From: Halioglobus sp.
GTDB lineage: Bacteria > Pseudomonadota > Gammaproteobacteria > Pseudomonadales > Halieaceae
Assembly (NCBI GenBank): GCA_002699145.1
Contig: PABK01000060.1
Span: 1-64,000, forward strand
Length of the DNA: 64,000 nucleotides
Direction: 5' to 3'
Part shown: positions 17,802-26,341 of the stretch, one piece after another
How positions within the stretch are numbered: the first letter of the stretch is position 1
Layout of the letters: each line of letters starts with the position of its first letter
Notes under the pieces: generated by a model
What the model saw: the letters and a program-made list of their open reading frames with translations, nothing else
Told to the model about the DNA's origin: nothing
Databases searched by the model: none
Translations under genes and position numbers: made by a program

Positions 17802-20367
17802 TGCCCGCGGTTAACAGGCGCGGCCGGGCGATGGGCGAGCTCAGTTCCCAGGTGCGCAGGTTGTAGTCCAGCACATACTTGGGTTCGCCGACGTCGCGCA
17901 GGCAGATGAAGCTCGGGTCCTCGACGCGCAGTTGCGCCGGGCCGAACTCGGCCAGCCGCGGTACGTGGTCCTGCCAGTCGGGGCGGTGCCCCTGCTCGCG
18001 CGCGGCCTGGATGGCCGCCTGCCAGGCGGCGAAGTCGTGTTCCAGCTCGATGCTGAGCGGGAACCTGCGGTCCGGTGACGGCAGGTGCGCGTGCTGTACC
18101 GCGAGCACGGTGCGCAGGGCGCTGTCGTTGGCCAGGCCGAGGCGCTCGGTGAGGTAGCGGCGGATCTCCTCGATGAACAGTTTCCACGATCCCGGCGGCC
18201 CCATGTGTCCCTCCAGCGAACGCAGGCAGGTCGACACGATCGGCCATTCCGCGTCGTTGTGCAGGATGTCGGTACGGATGCGATCGTAGAAGTCGACCTC
18301 CAGCAGCCCCGACTGGCTGCGCACGAAGGTGGCCACGTAGCGCAGGATGCCGAAGGAATCCAGCAGGTAGTACAGCAGCCGCAGGTCGTTCATCTCCTCC
18401 CACTCCTGGCGGGTGTAGGTGGAGGTTTCCTGCAGGATCTCACCCGGCACGGCGCTGATACCGTATTCCTGGCGGTAGTCCGGGGAATTCATCGGGCTGT
18501 TCGGCAGCAACTGGGTGTAGTTGGCCCTGGCCCTGACCTCGCGGTCCGTGCAGCCCTGCAGGTCCTTGCGGAACGAGGCCGGTGTGGAGCCGGGCAGGCC
18601 CATCATGATGTCCGCCGCCAGCGGCAGGTTGGACTGGCGAAACTCGGTGACCAGTTCGTCGTATTTTTCCAGCTTGATGTTGGAGCGGTCGATGGACTTC
18701 AGCGTGACCTCGTCCATGGACTGCAGGGACACCACGCCCTCGGAGAGAATCTCCGCGGCGGAGAATATCTCGATGATCTTTTTCAGGTAGCGCACCTGGT
18801 TTTTCGCATAGTTGATGGAGACGGTGCGCGGGTAGCCGTACCTGCCCTTGAGTTCGGCGATCTTTTCCGCGATCTGTACATCGCGCTCCAGCATGCCGAA
18901 GTTCGCGTCGGCGATGGAGGCGTCCTCGATCTGGTGCCTGGCGGCCCATTCCAGCTCCGCGAACACCCGGTCCAGGTCGAAGCGGCGCACCTTGGACAGC
19001 GTGGCGGAGCCCCAGTCGCAGAACGTGCAGCCATAGGGGCAGCCGCGGTTGCTCTCGATGATCGCCGCGGCCTTGACGGAACCGAATTCCTCGAACAGCC
19101 CGGTGAGGAATGGCGAGGGTATGGTGTCGAGGTCGGCGATGCGCTCGCGCTCCTCGGTCCTGACCACCTTGCCGTTGTAGCGGAACGCCAGTCCGGGAAC
19201 GTTGAACAGGGCTTCCAGGCCGATCTGGTTCGGCAGGTCCAGTTTGTCCAGGGTGTCCGCCAGCGTCAGTTCGCCCTCGCCGAGCACGGCGATGTCGACC
19301 TGCGGGTTGTCGGCGAAGAACTTATCCGCGTCGGCGGGAAATTTCGGTGTGCTCGGGCCGCCGTGGATGGTAACGCTGTTCGGGTTGGCCGCCTTGATCG
19401 CCGCGGACAGCCGCAGGTTTTCCTCGACGTTCCAGATGTAATTGGAGAACAGGTAGACGCCGACGCGGTCCTTGCGCTTGAGCAGGCGCGACTCGTCGGT
19501 CATGAACATCGGCACGAAGTCGTACTTCCCGGTGAGCTTGCCGCCCTCGTAGTCGATGGCGTAGGCAACCAGCATGCCCAGTGACTGCGGCGCCCTGCCT
19601 TTCTGGGTGTTGACCGGGACCACTTCCACCAGGTTCCTGCCCGACTGCGCCACGGCGGCGTCGTGGGCGGCCACGCGCGCGTCGATCTGCTCCTGCAGCT
19701 CCGATTTCTGCACCGTGTCGTACAGCGGCGTATCGTCGAATTCGGTCTTGCCGTCCGGCGCCAGCAACAGGCCGGCGCCCATCAGTCGTTGCAGGAACGC
19801 GTCGTACTGCGACCTTTGCAGCAACTCGATTCCCCTGGCCTCGCAGTAAGCGGCCCAGGCGGTGTCCACATCGGTGGGCCGGGTGAAGTACGAGGCGGCG
19901 GTGATCTCCGCCAGGCTCAGGCTGAGCAGCAACTCGCCGTCGTGGTTGAACCACAGGTAGGCGCCATCCTGCACCAGCAGCGTGGCCGGGGCGGGTACCT
20001 GCAGCCGGGCCTGGGGCAGCGGCGCGGGTACCGGGTCCTTGGCCGGGGGGAACAGCAGGTGACGTTTTTCCAGGCGGGCGACGTGTCCCTTGTCGAGCAG
20101 GGCGGCGGCGAACTCGCGCAGCATCTGGTGCGGTTTCGTGCCCGCCTGGGCGATCTGCTCCACCAGCTCGTCCATGGGACCGGGGTAGCCACGGCTGAGC
20201 GTGTCGATGAGCTTCAGCCGCGGAATCCGTGCGCGCTTCAGGGTGCCTTTGAGTTGCGGAAACTGGATGACGCCAGGGTTCTTGGACAGCGCGACCTGGA
20301 ATGCCGACTGCAGGTAAAGTGGACTGGCCGATTCTTCTTTGGGATTGGACATCTCAGACGCACGCAT
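17788..20367 (-). CDS. B12-binding domain radical SAM protein (copy 1)
   Basis: The 859-residue protein has an N-terminal region of unknown type (1-240), a Rossmann-like cobalamin-binding domain at about 255-385 (SVTIHGGPSTPKFP, DIAVLGEGE; no classical base-off DXHXXG histidine), and a radical SAM domain with RGCPYGCTFC (Cys443, Cys447, Cys450). A long C-terminal extension carries VSLQSMDE, MMGLPGSTP and QLLPNSPMN. A paralogue lies at 59226-61772. Such proteins often perform methylations or rearrangements on unreactive carbons; the substrate here is unknown. It precedes the GH106 gene with a 14-base overlap. An alternative ATG lies at 20352. Confidence 0.85.
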   Translation of the reverse strand: MRASEMSNPKEESASPLYLQSAFQVALSKNPGVIQFPQLKGTLKRARIPRLKLIDTLSRGYPGPMDELVEQIAQAGTKPHQMLREFAAALLDKGHVARLEKRHLLFPPAKDPVPAPLPQARLQVPAPATLLVQDGAYLWFNHDGELLLSLSLAEITAASYFTRPTDVDTAWAAYCEARGIELLQRSQYDAFLQRLMGAGLLLAPDGKTEFDDTPLYDTVQKSELQEQIDARVAAHDAAVAQSGRNLVEVVPVNTQKGRAPQSLGMLVAYAIDYEGGKLTGKYDFVPMFMTDESRLLKRKDRVGVYLFSNYIWNVEENLRLSAAIKAANPNSVTIHGGPSTPKFPADADKFFADNPQVDIAVLGEGELTLADTLDKLDLPNQIGLEALFNVPGLAFRYNGKVVRTEERERIADLDTIPSPFLTGLFEEFGSVKAAAIIESNRGCPYGCTFCDWGSATLSKVRRFDLDRVFAELEWAARHQIEDASIADANFGMLERDVQIAEKIAELKGRYGYPRTVSINYAKNQVRYLKKIIEIFSAAEILSEGVVSLQSMDEVTLKSIDRSNIKLEKYDELVTEFRQSNLPLAADIMMGLPGSTPASFRKDLQGCTDREVRARANYTQLLPNSPMNSPDYRQEYGISAVPGEILQETSTYTRQEWEEMNDLRLLYYLLDSFGILRYVATFVRSQSGLLEVDFYDRIRTDILHNDAEWPIVSTCLRSLEGHMGPPGSWKLFIEEIRRYLTERLGLANDSALRTVLAVQHAHLPSPDRRFPLSIELEHDFAAWQAAIQAAREQGHRPDWQDHVPRLAEFGPAQLRVEDPSFICLRDVGEPKYVLDYNLRTWELSSPIARPRLLTAGSAAS

Positions 20368-20831
20368 GGTGTTAGGGGTTGGCTGGACCTGTTGTTGTCA
20401 GGGCAGTGGCAAGGGCGGCGTGGCTACCGGGCGGGCCTGCCTGTCGCGGGAAATGGATTTCATGCTCCGTTACCTCGTCGCGGGCGGTACGTTGACGTGT
20501 GCAGCGCTTGCCACCACGGTCCACCCGTACCGCTCAGCGTGCCGCTTAACCTCAGTGTTTATATGGAATTAAGAGTTCGAAATGTCAGCGAGCACGGCAA
20601 AAACAATACACGAATATCAGGGACTTACCAATATAGCGGCGGCGCAAAAGTTGCGAAGCAGGTCTCAACTCACGGTAATACCGCCGGGGCGTCGGCGCCC
20701 TGCGCGGAGGGCGTGGACGCGCCGCGCCGGCCGTCACGTGGCGGGGCTTGCGCGCAGGTGCGCGCCGTGGCCGTGACACCCCGCGCCAGTTTGCGTATGT
20801 TGGGGTGCGCAAGCCACAGCCGGGGGCTCCA
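20368..20831. other. intergenic region, no gene recognised
   Basis: A 464-base gap between the divergent radical SAM gene and the DUF819 permease gene. It must hold promoters for both. Small open frames here lack ribosome binding sites and recognisable products. No strong hairpin or paired -35/-10 was seen. Confidence 0.6.
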
Positions 20832-21992
20832 TTGACCGTTCTCACCGCCGCCTTTTACCTGCTCATGCCCGCCCTGGTCATCTACCTCGCTCATCACCTC
20901 GCCTGGGTGCGCAGCATCGGTGTCATCATCGTCTGCTACGCCCTGGGTATGGGCCTGGGTTTTGGCGGGCTGGTGCCGGCGTCGGCCGCGCCGGTGCCCG
21001 AGGTGCTGTCGCAGCTGAGTATCGTGCTCGGCCTGCCGCTGCTGCTGTTCAGCCTCGACGTGCGCCAGTGGTCGCGGGTGGCGGGCAAGGCGCTGTTGTC
21101 ACTGCTGTTCGCGGTGGGCTCGGTGGCCTGCCTGGCCAGTGCGCTGTACCTGCTGCTGCGCGACGGCACGGACACCGCGGCCAACCTCGCGGCGATGTCC
21201 GTGGGGGTGTACTCCGGCGGCACACCCAACCTGGCGGCGATCAAGACCGGGCTGGACATTCCCAACGCCCAGTACCTGGCGTTTCACAGCCTGGATGCTG
21301 TGGTTGGCTCGCTGTATTTCTTTTTCATGCTGACCCTGGGTGTGCCGCTGTTTCGCGCGCTATTGCCCGGCCGCGGCGCGGCAGGCGCGACCGGAGGGCC
21401 CACAGCGGCCGGGCAGGCGGCGGACGAGGACGACTACCGCCCCCTGCTGGACCCGGCCAACCTGCGCCAGGCGGCCGCGGCGCTGTTGCTGGCGCTGCTG
21501 CTGGTGTTGTTGTCCATGGGCATCGCGCGCCTGTGGGCCAGCGTCTTCGGCGAGGCCGGCAACAGCGCGGTACTGATCATCGCGCTGACCACGCTGGCCA
21601 TCGGCTGTTCCCTGCACCGGCGGGTGCGCGCCTTTACCCTGTCCTACCGCCTGGGTATGTACCTGATCTACGTCTTCTGCCTTGCGGTGGCCTCCCTGGT
21701 CAGCGTCGAGGAACTGGCGCGCCTGGACGCCACCCTGGCGATCTTCCTGCTCTCGGTGGTGTTCGGCGGCCTGGGCCTGCACGCCCTGCTGTGCCGTATC
21801 GCCGGTGTGGACGGTGATACCTTCCTGGTCACCTCCGTGGCCGCGGTGGCCAGCCCGCCCTTTGTGCCGCTTATGGCCAGGGCATTGAACAATCCGAATG
21901 CTATGCTTGCAGGAATGACTACCGGCGTGATCGGTTACGCCCTGGGCAGCTACCTGGGTATCAGCCTCGGCTTGTACCTGCGCGGCCTTTAA
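20832..21992 (+). CDS. DUF819 family membrane protein
   Basis: The 386-residue protein is almost entirely hydrophobic, with about ten membrane segments separated by one charged loop near 190-210 (AADEDDYRPLLDP). It carries DUF819 features such as MSVGVYSGGTPNLAAI and a C-terminal SVAAVASPPFVPLMARAL. DUF819 proteins resemble ion or metabolite transporters and no substrate is firmly established. The start is a TTG at 20832 after a GGGGG run; longer starts would add an unlikely basic extension. It lies 22 bases before a PLP-dependent lyase gene, suggesting transport and breakdown of a shared compound. Confidence 0.8.
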   Translation: MTVLTAAFYLLMPALVIYLAHHLAWVRSIGVIIVCYALGMGLGFGGLVPASAAPVPEVLSQLSIVLGLPLLLFSLDVRQWSRVAGKALLSLLFAVGSVACLASALYLLLRDGTDTAANLAAMSVGVYSGGTPNLAAIKTGLDIPNAQYLAFHSLDAVVGSLYFFFMLTLGVPLFRALLPGRGAAGATGGPTAAGQAADEDDYRPLLDPANLRQAAAALLLALLLVLLSMGIARLWASVFGEAGNSAVLIIALTTLAIGCSLHRRVRAFTLSYRLGMYLIYVFCLAVASLVSVEELARLDATLAIFLLSVVFGGLGLHALLCRIAGVDGDTFLVTSVAAVASPPFVPLMARALNNPNAMLAGMTTGVIGYALGSYLGISLGLYLRGL

Positions 21993-22014
21993 CCCTGATT
22001 GTGCGGAGAAGCGC

Positions 22015-23457
22015 ATGCACCACCCCATGCCCGAGCGGGGCGCCCCCCGAGACGAGATCCTGGCCAGCCTGGAGGCCTTCAAGGAGCGCGACCCGCGCTA
22101 CAAGGAAGGTCGCGTGTGGAGCCTGGTGTACTACCTGGACGAGGAGCACCAGGGCTTCCTCAAGGACGCCTACCACCTATTTTCCAGCGAGAACGGCCTC
22201 AACCCGGGGGCGTTCAAGAGCCTGAAGAAGCTCGAGACCGAGATCATCAGCGCCACGGCGGACATCCTGCACGGCAGCGACGAGGTGTGCGGCGTGGTGA
22301 CTTCCGGCGGCACCGAGAGCTGCCTGATGGCGGTGAAGACCTACCGCGACATGGCTCGCCAGCAGCGCGGCGTGAAGAAGCCGGAAATGGTTATTCCCGA
22401 GACCGCCCACGTGGCCTGGTTCAAGGCCTCGGAGTACTTCAATGTGAAGATTCGCCTGGTGCCGCTGACCCGGGACTTCACCCCGGACCTGAAGAAGCTG
22501 CGGCGCATGATCAACCGCAACACGGTGATGATTCTCGGCAGCGCGCCGGAATACCCCCACGGCACCATCGACCCGATCGCCGAGATGGGCGAGATCGCCC
22601 GGCGCAAGAAAATTCCCCTGCATGTGGACGCCTGCGTCGGCGGCTTCATCCTGCCCTTCATGGAGATGAACGGCGAGTCGCTGCCGCCCTGGGACTACCG
22701 CGTGCCCGGGGTGACCTCCATATCCGCGGATATCCACAAGTACGGCTATGCCGCCAAGGGCGCCTCCACCATCACCTACCGCAACCTGGACTACCTGCGC
22801 TACCAGATGTTCGTCTATGAGGACTGGCCCGGCGGTGTGTTCGCCTCCTCGGCGCTGCTCGGCACGCGCCCCGGCGGCGGTTACGCCGCGGCCTGGGGCG
22901 CCCTGCAGTACTTCGGCAAGGAGGGTTACCGCAAGCTGGCGGCGGACACCCTGGAGGCGGTCAACCGCCTGAAGGCCGGCGTGCAGGCCATCCCCGGACT
23001 GGCGCTGATCGGCGAACCCCGGGGGCCGCTGTTTTCCTACCGCTCCACCGACCCGGAGCTGAACATCTACGCCGTGGGCGACCAGATGGACGCGCGCGGC
23101 TGGCAGGTGAACCGCAACCAGTCCCCGCCCGGGCTGCATGCCATGGTCACGGCGCAGCACCTGGCGGTGGTGGAAGACTACCTGGCGGACCTGGCAGCCG
23201 CGGTAGCCGCGGTGCGCGCCGACCCGGAACTGGCGAAGCAGGGCGGGGCCGCCACCTACGGTATGATGGCCCACGTGCCCCTGCGCGGCATGGTGAAGAA
23301 GAAGATCCTGGAAATGTACGCGGAACAGTACCGCGCCGGCGGCGCCGAGCTGGATATCGCCGCGGGTTCCGAGGAGGGCATAGGCGGCGGCAAGCCCGGC
23401 CTGCTGGACCGCGTTGTCCACTGGTACGTGGAGCGCCAGTCGCGCCGCCAGGGCTAG
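22015..23457 (+). CDS. PLP-dependent lyase, sphingosine-1-phosphate lyase-like
   Basis: The 480-residue protein belongs to the group II decarboxylase / sphingosine-1-phosphate lyase family of PLP enzymes. It shows VTSGGTESCLMAVK near residues 95-108, HVDACVGGFILPF near 203-215, and the PLP lysine in SADIHKYGYAAKGAS (His241, Lys242). The local pattern HKYGYAAKG matches S1P lyases more closely than glutamate decarboxylases. Bacterial relatives have varied substrates, so cleavage of a sphingoid-type phosphate is only a possibility. GGAG at 22003-22006 supports the ATG at 22015. It is probably co-transcribed with the DUF819 gene. Confidence 0.85.
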   Translation: MHHPMPERGAPRDEILASLEAFKERDPRYKEGRVWSLVYYLDEEHQGFLKDAYHLFSSENGLNPGAFKSLKKLETEIISATADILHGSDEVCGVVTSGGTESCLMAVKTYRDMARQQRGVKKPEMVIPETAHVAWFKASEYFNVKIRLVPLTRDFTPDLKKLRRMINRNTVMILGSAPEYPHGTIDPIAEMGEIARRKKIPLHVDACVGGFILPFMEMNGESLPPWDYRVPGVTSISADIHKYGYAAKGASTITYRNLDYLRYQMFVYEDWPGGVFASSALLGTRPGGGYAAAWGALQYFGKEGYRKLAADTLEAVNRLKAGVQAIPGLALIGEPRGPLFSYRSTDPELNIYAVGDQMDARGWQVNRNQSPPGLHAMVTAQHLAVVEDYLADLAAAVAAVRADPELAKQGGAATYGMMAHVPLRGMVKKKILEMYAEQYRAGGAELDIAAGSEEGIGGGKPGLLDRVVHWYVERQSRRQG

Positions 23458-23501
23458 TCCCGGGCGGCTCGCGCAGGGCCATGATTCGGCGGGAAAAAAC
23501 C

Positions 23502-23529
23502 TTGAGTTTTAGCGCAAAATCCGTACTAT
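23502..23529 (+). promoter_or_regulatory. promoter of tRNA-Lys
   Basis: TTGAGT at 23502-23507 and TACTAT at 23524-23529 are separated by 16 bases, placing transcription start near 23536, just before the tRNA at 23545. Confidence 0.65.
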
Positions 23530-23544
23530 GGCGCACTCTTTTCA

Positions 23545-23620
23545 GGGCCGTTAGCTCAGTTGGTAGAGCAGTTGGCTTTTAACCAATTGGTCACTGGTTC
23601 GAATCCAGTACGGCCCACCA
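23545..23620 (+). tRNA. tRNA-Lys (TTT anticodon)
   Basis: A 76-base cloverleaf with encoded CCA. The acceptor stem GGGCCGT pairs with ACGGCCC. The D arm contains AGCTCAGTTGGTAGAGC, and the anticodon stem GTTGG/CCAAT encloses loop CTTTTAA with anticodon TTT. The T arm contains GGTTCGAATCC. The 3' end is repeated downstream at 23797-23815, marking this gene as an insertion point. Confidence 0.97.
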
Positions 23621-23708
23621 AATGAAACAGAAATGCCACCCTCGCGGTGGCATTTCTGTTTCATGGGGTTGGTTCGTCTGGAGCGGGCAGCCGGTTCGAC
23701 AAAACGCG
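23602..23708 (+). repeat. direct repeat copy 1: tRNA 3' end plus hairpin
   Basis: The last 19 bases of the tRNA and the 88 bases that follow recur at 23797-23903, offset exactly 195 bases, with three differences seen by eye. Includes the hairpin at 23622-23664. Confidence 0.93.
23622..23664 (+). terminator. hairpin downstream of tRNA-Lys
   Basis: A 19-bp perfect stem with loop CTCGC directly follows the tRNA CCA end. No uridine tract follows, so it could end or process the transcript rather than act as a textbook terminator. Confidence 0.7.
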
Positions 23709-23769
23709 ACCACAGGAGCGTTTTGGACGCGGGAGCAAGCGCAGCGCGGCGACGGCGCCCCGCAGGGGT

Positions 23770-23793
23770 GCTTGCAGCCCTTAGGCTGCAAGC
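23770..23793. repeat. 10-bp perfect hairpin
   Basis: GCTTGCAGCC and its exact complement flank loop CTTA. It lies inside the 88-base spacer between the two tRNA-end repeats. Confidence 0.7.
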
Positions 23794-23796
23794 ATC

Positions 23797-23903
23797 AATC
23801 CAGTACGGCCCACCATATGAAACAAAAATGCCACCCTCGCGGTGGCATTTTTGTTTCATGGGGTTGGTTCGTCTGGAGCGGGCAGCCGGTTCGACAAAAC
23901 GCG
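23797..23903 (+). repeat. direct repeat copy 2: orphan tRNA 3' end plus hairpin
   Basis: Contains the 3' 19 bases of tRNA-Lys without the rest of the tRNA, followed by the same 19-bp hairpin (23817-23859). Compared with copy 1, one stem pair has changed on both sides (G23630-C23656 to A23825-T23851), so pairing is kept. Likely an attachment-site duplicate or the remnant of a deleted tandem tRNA. Confidence 0.93.
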
Positions 23904-23939
23904 GCTCTTCCCTATTAAGAGGGGATGGGCCGATATTCA

Positions 23940-24338
23940 TTAAACCCGATTCATCATGCCATCCCACCTGCAGTGGGTTAAAACGCGCAATCGGAAGTTC
24001 TCAAAATTCCTAGATTCATACGCCCACCGGGTCATCATCTCCATCTTGTTGTGGAAACCCTCGGTGGGCCCATTACTCTTGTTGGTCCGCCACATCATGA
24101 CGATGGGTTCGAGCCAGGACGTCAGGGTTCTCGCCAGCCGCCTGAGTGGTGTATGACGCAGTTGTTCGATCAGCGTCATTGGCTCAGGCAGCGTCTGCCC
24201 GGCCCGTTTCTTCCTCAGGTTCTTGAGCAGCAACCAGCGCTTGTAACGCTGTTTGGCTTCGTAAAGTGCCGCCAGTGCAGGATAGTCATCCAGGTAGCGC
24301 TGCAGGCTCTCTCGTTGCGGGGTAGAAAGCCCCGTCAA
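23940..24338 (-). pseudogene. truncated ISL3-type transposase (C-terminal part)
   Basis: The 132-codon frame encodes only the C-terminal third of an ISL3 family DDE transposase. Typical features are WLLLKNLRKK, LTSWLEPIVMMWRTNKSNG and NGPTEGFHNKMEMMTRWAY followed by RNFENFRLRV. The N-terminal DNA-binding region and the first catalytic acids are missing, since upstream of 24338 the sequence turns abruptly AT-rich. It is therefore the dead remnant of an insertion sequence, situated between the duplicated tRNA end and the hipBA module, consistent with an insertion hot spot. Confidence 0.85.
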
Positions 24339-24420
24339 CTAAAAATATTACTGCAGGGCGAAATACAGAAAATATTGGTGTTATCGTGAGTGATCCAATT
24401 AAATAGATCCAAATAGAAGT

Positions 24421-24515
24421 ATGATCTATTAAAATATATCGATAATTGGCATGATACAGAATATGATATATAAAAATAGATATAAAGTATTTAATGATTG
24501 TTAATAATAGATCAT
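24421..24515. promoter_or_regulatory. hipBA promoter with flanking inverted operators
   Basis: An 11-base element at 24421-24431 reappears as its exact reverse complement at 24505-24515 (core TAATAGATCAT); a third partial copy AATAGATC is at 24402-24409. Between them lies a good promoter: TTGGCA at 24446-24451, 17 bases, TATAAA at 24469-24474. The operator centres are 84 bases apart, about eight helical turns, fitting HipB-type autoregulation. Confidence 0.65.
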
Positions 24516-24525
24516 AGGTGGGTAT

Positions 24526-25113
24526 ATGGACACGATAGGCGAGATTGCGAGGACGATAAAGGCTGCCCGTGCAGCCAAGGGCTTGAGCCAGCGCGCGCTC
24601 GCGAAAATCGCGGGCGTGCCGCAGAGCCATATCTCCAAGATCGAGAATGCGGGGGTCGATCTGCGTGTATCCAGCCTGACCGAGATTTCCCGTGCCCTGG
24701 ACCTTGAACTGGCGCTTGTGCCGCGCAAGACCGTCCCGGCAGTGAAGTCCATCGTTCGCAGTGTCCAGTCCGACATTCCCAGCCTGACAAGCCTCGCGCT
24801 GAATGACGATCTGGCCAAGCTCGAAAAAATTGCCGATGAGATCGCTGAACGGTTCAGCTCGGTGAAGGAAGCGGCTCAGCTACAAAGCCGTGTACATGAC
24901 CTAACGCGCTTTGCCATGCCTGAATCCTATCTGGGTAACATCAGGAAACTGCAAAAGGAGCTCGACAGAGTCAACAAGCAGCCCGACCTCAAGGGCTTGA
25001 TCGCGTCACTCGATAGTGTGCAGGAGCTGCGCAATGCCTTGGCGCATTCTCCTGCGAAGGAGCTCCGGCGGGTGAGCCGGTCTGCCTACAGTCTGGAGGA
25101 TGATGATGGCTAA
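24526..25113 (+). CDS. hipB: HipB-like antitoxin, XRE family repressor
   Basis: The 195-residue protein has an N-terminal Cro/C1-type helix-turn-helix (LSQRALAKIAGVPQSHISKI, residues about 20-40) typical of HipB. The remaining 120 residues contain charged helical stretches, larger than classical HipB, and may form the contact surface for the toxin. It is the first gene of a two-gene operon with hipA, with a 14-base end overlap at most. AGGTGGG at 24516-24522 precedes the ATG and partly overlaps the downstream operator, so bound HipB could also block translation start-up. Likely represses its own promoter. Confidence 0.85.
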   Translation: MDTIGEIARTIKAARAAKGLSQRALAKIAGVPQSHISKIENAGVDLRVSSLTEISRALDLELALVPRKTVPAVKSIVRSVQSDIPSLTSLALNDDLAKLEKIADEIAERFSSVKEAAQLQSRVHDLTRFAMPESYLGNIRKLQKELDRVNKQPDLKGLIASLDSVQELRNALAHSPAKELRRVSRSAYSLEDDDG

Positions 25114-26341
25114 TGTCTCTGTACTTGAGGTGCTGTTGTATGGCGAGCCTGTCGGTACGTTGACGCGTGTCGAAGGTGACCGCAGTCTCTTCGCCTTTAA
25201 TGAAGCATATATTGCGGATGAAAACCGGCCTGTTCTGGGACTGGCGTTCAAGGACAGGTTTGGTGAGTTGCTCACCGAGTTCAGGCCCTGTCAAGCCCGT
25301 GTGATGCCGTTCTTTTCCAATCTCCTGCCCGAGGAGCGGCTGCGCGAGTATCTCGCCGAACGGGCCGGGGTTGATCCCGAGCGCGAGTTTTTCCTGCTCT
25401 GGGTGTTGGGTGATGATTTGCCAGGCGCGGTGACGGTCCGGCCCGCTGATGGTGAGGACTGGCCGCCCGAAGCCGGGGAGCCGCTGGACGAGGATGCGGT
25501 GCGCGCGCGTGAAGAAAGGGCACTGCGTTTTTCGCTGGCTGGTGTGCAGCTTAAATTTTCTGCTGTGACGAGGACCAGCGGCGGGCTGACCATCCCCGCC
25601 AAAGGCGTGGGCGGCTCCTGGATCGTCAAACTGCCTTCAGAAAAATACGATGGCGTGCCCGAAAATGAATTCTCGATGATGACCCTTGCGCGCAAGATGG
25701 GCATGAATGTGCCTGCTCTGGAGCTTATCGATGTGAATGAAATCGGCGGCTTGCCGCAAGATGTGGCGGCGATGAAGGGGCAGGCGCTCGCCATCGAGCG
25801 CTTTGATCGCTTAAGCGATGGCAGCAGCGTGCATATTGAAGACTTCGCCCAGGTCTTCGGTATCTATCCGCAGGACAAATACAAGAAGGCGAGTATGTTC
25901 AATATCGCCAGTGTCATCGCTGTCGAAAGTGATGATGCCGATATTCGCGAATTTATTCGGCGGCTCGTCTTCAATACGCTAATCGGCAATGCCGACATGC
26001 ACATCAAGAACTGGTCGGTCTATTACCCGGATCGGCGGATCGCCCGGTTGGCGCCGGCTTATGATTTTGTATCCACGATTGCTTACTTGCCGGATACCGA
26101 GGCGGCACTGACCGCCGGGCGGACCAGGCGTTTTGACCAGTTTGATGAGGACGAGCTTGTGTATTTGGCGGACCGGGTCGGGCTTGCCAGGGCGCTGGTG
26201 CTCGATACCGCCAGAGAGACGGTAGAGCTGTTTCACCAGCACTGGCCAGAAGAGAAAAATAATCTGCCGCTTTATCCTGATGCGGTATCAAAGATTGATA
26301 AGCATCTGAAAGCGGTGCCGCTGGCTGGGGTATCTCGGTAA
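25106..26341 (+). CDS. hipA: HipA-like Ser/Thr kinase toxin
   Basis: HipA kinases inactivate glutamyl-tRNA synthetase in E. coli, promoting dormancy; targets of relatives can differ. The 411-residue protein has the N-terminal HipA domain (YGEPVGTLTR), a glycine/serine region FSLAGVQLKFS matching the autophosphorylated loop, nucleotide-contact GGSWIVKLPS, and the catalytic GNADMHIKNWSV followed by YDFVST. Three ATGs in a row occur at 25100, 25103 and 25106; GGAGGA at 25095-25100 favours the third. It overlaps hipB. All key motifs are present, so it is probably active. It sits in the scar zone after tRNA-Lys, suggesting acquisition. Confidence 0.9.
   Translation: MANVSVLEVLLYGEPVGTLTRVEGDRSLFAFNEAYIADENRPVLGLAFKDRFGELLTEFRPCQARVMPFFSNLLPEERLREYLAERAGVDPEREFFLLWVLGDDLPGAVTVRPADGEDWPPEAGEPLDEDAVRAREERALRFSLAGVQLKFSAVTRTSGGLTIPAKGVGGSWIVKLPSEKYDGVPENEFSMMTLARKMGMNVPALELIDVNEIGGLPQDVAAMKGQALAIERFDRLSDGSSVHIEDFAQVFGIYPQDKYKKASMFNIASVIAVESDDADIREFIRRLVFNTLIGNADMHIKNWSVYYPDRRIARLAPAYDFVSTIAYLPDTEAALTAGRTRRFDQFDEDELVYLADRVGLARALVLDTARETVELFHQHWPEEKNNLPLYPDAVSKIDKHLKAVPLAGVSR

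Noticed and set aside
23602-23903. CRISPR-like repeat pattern near tRNA-Lys
   Set aside because: Only two long repeats with a single spacer, explained by duplication of the tRNA end and hairpin. No cas genes or CRISPR array anywhere in the window.
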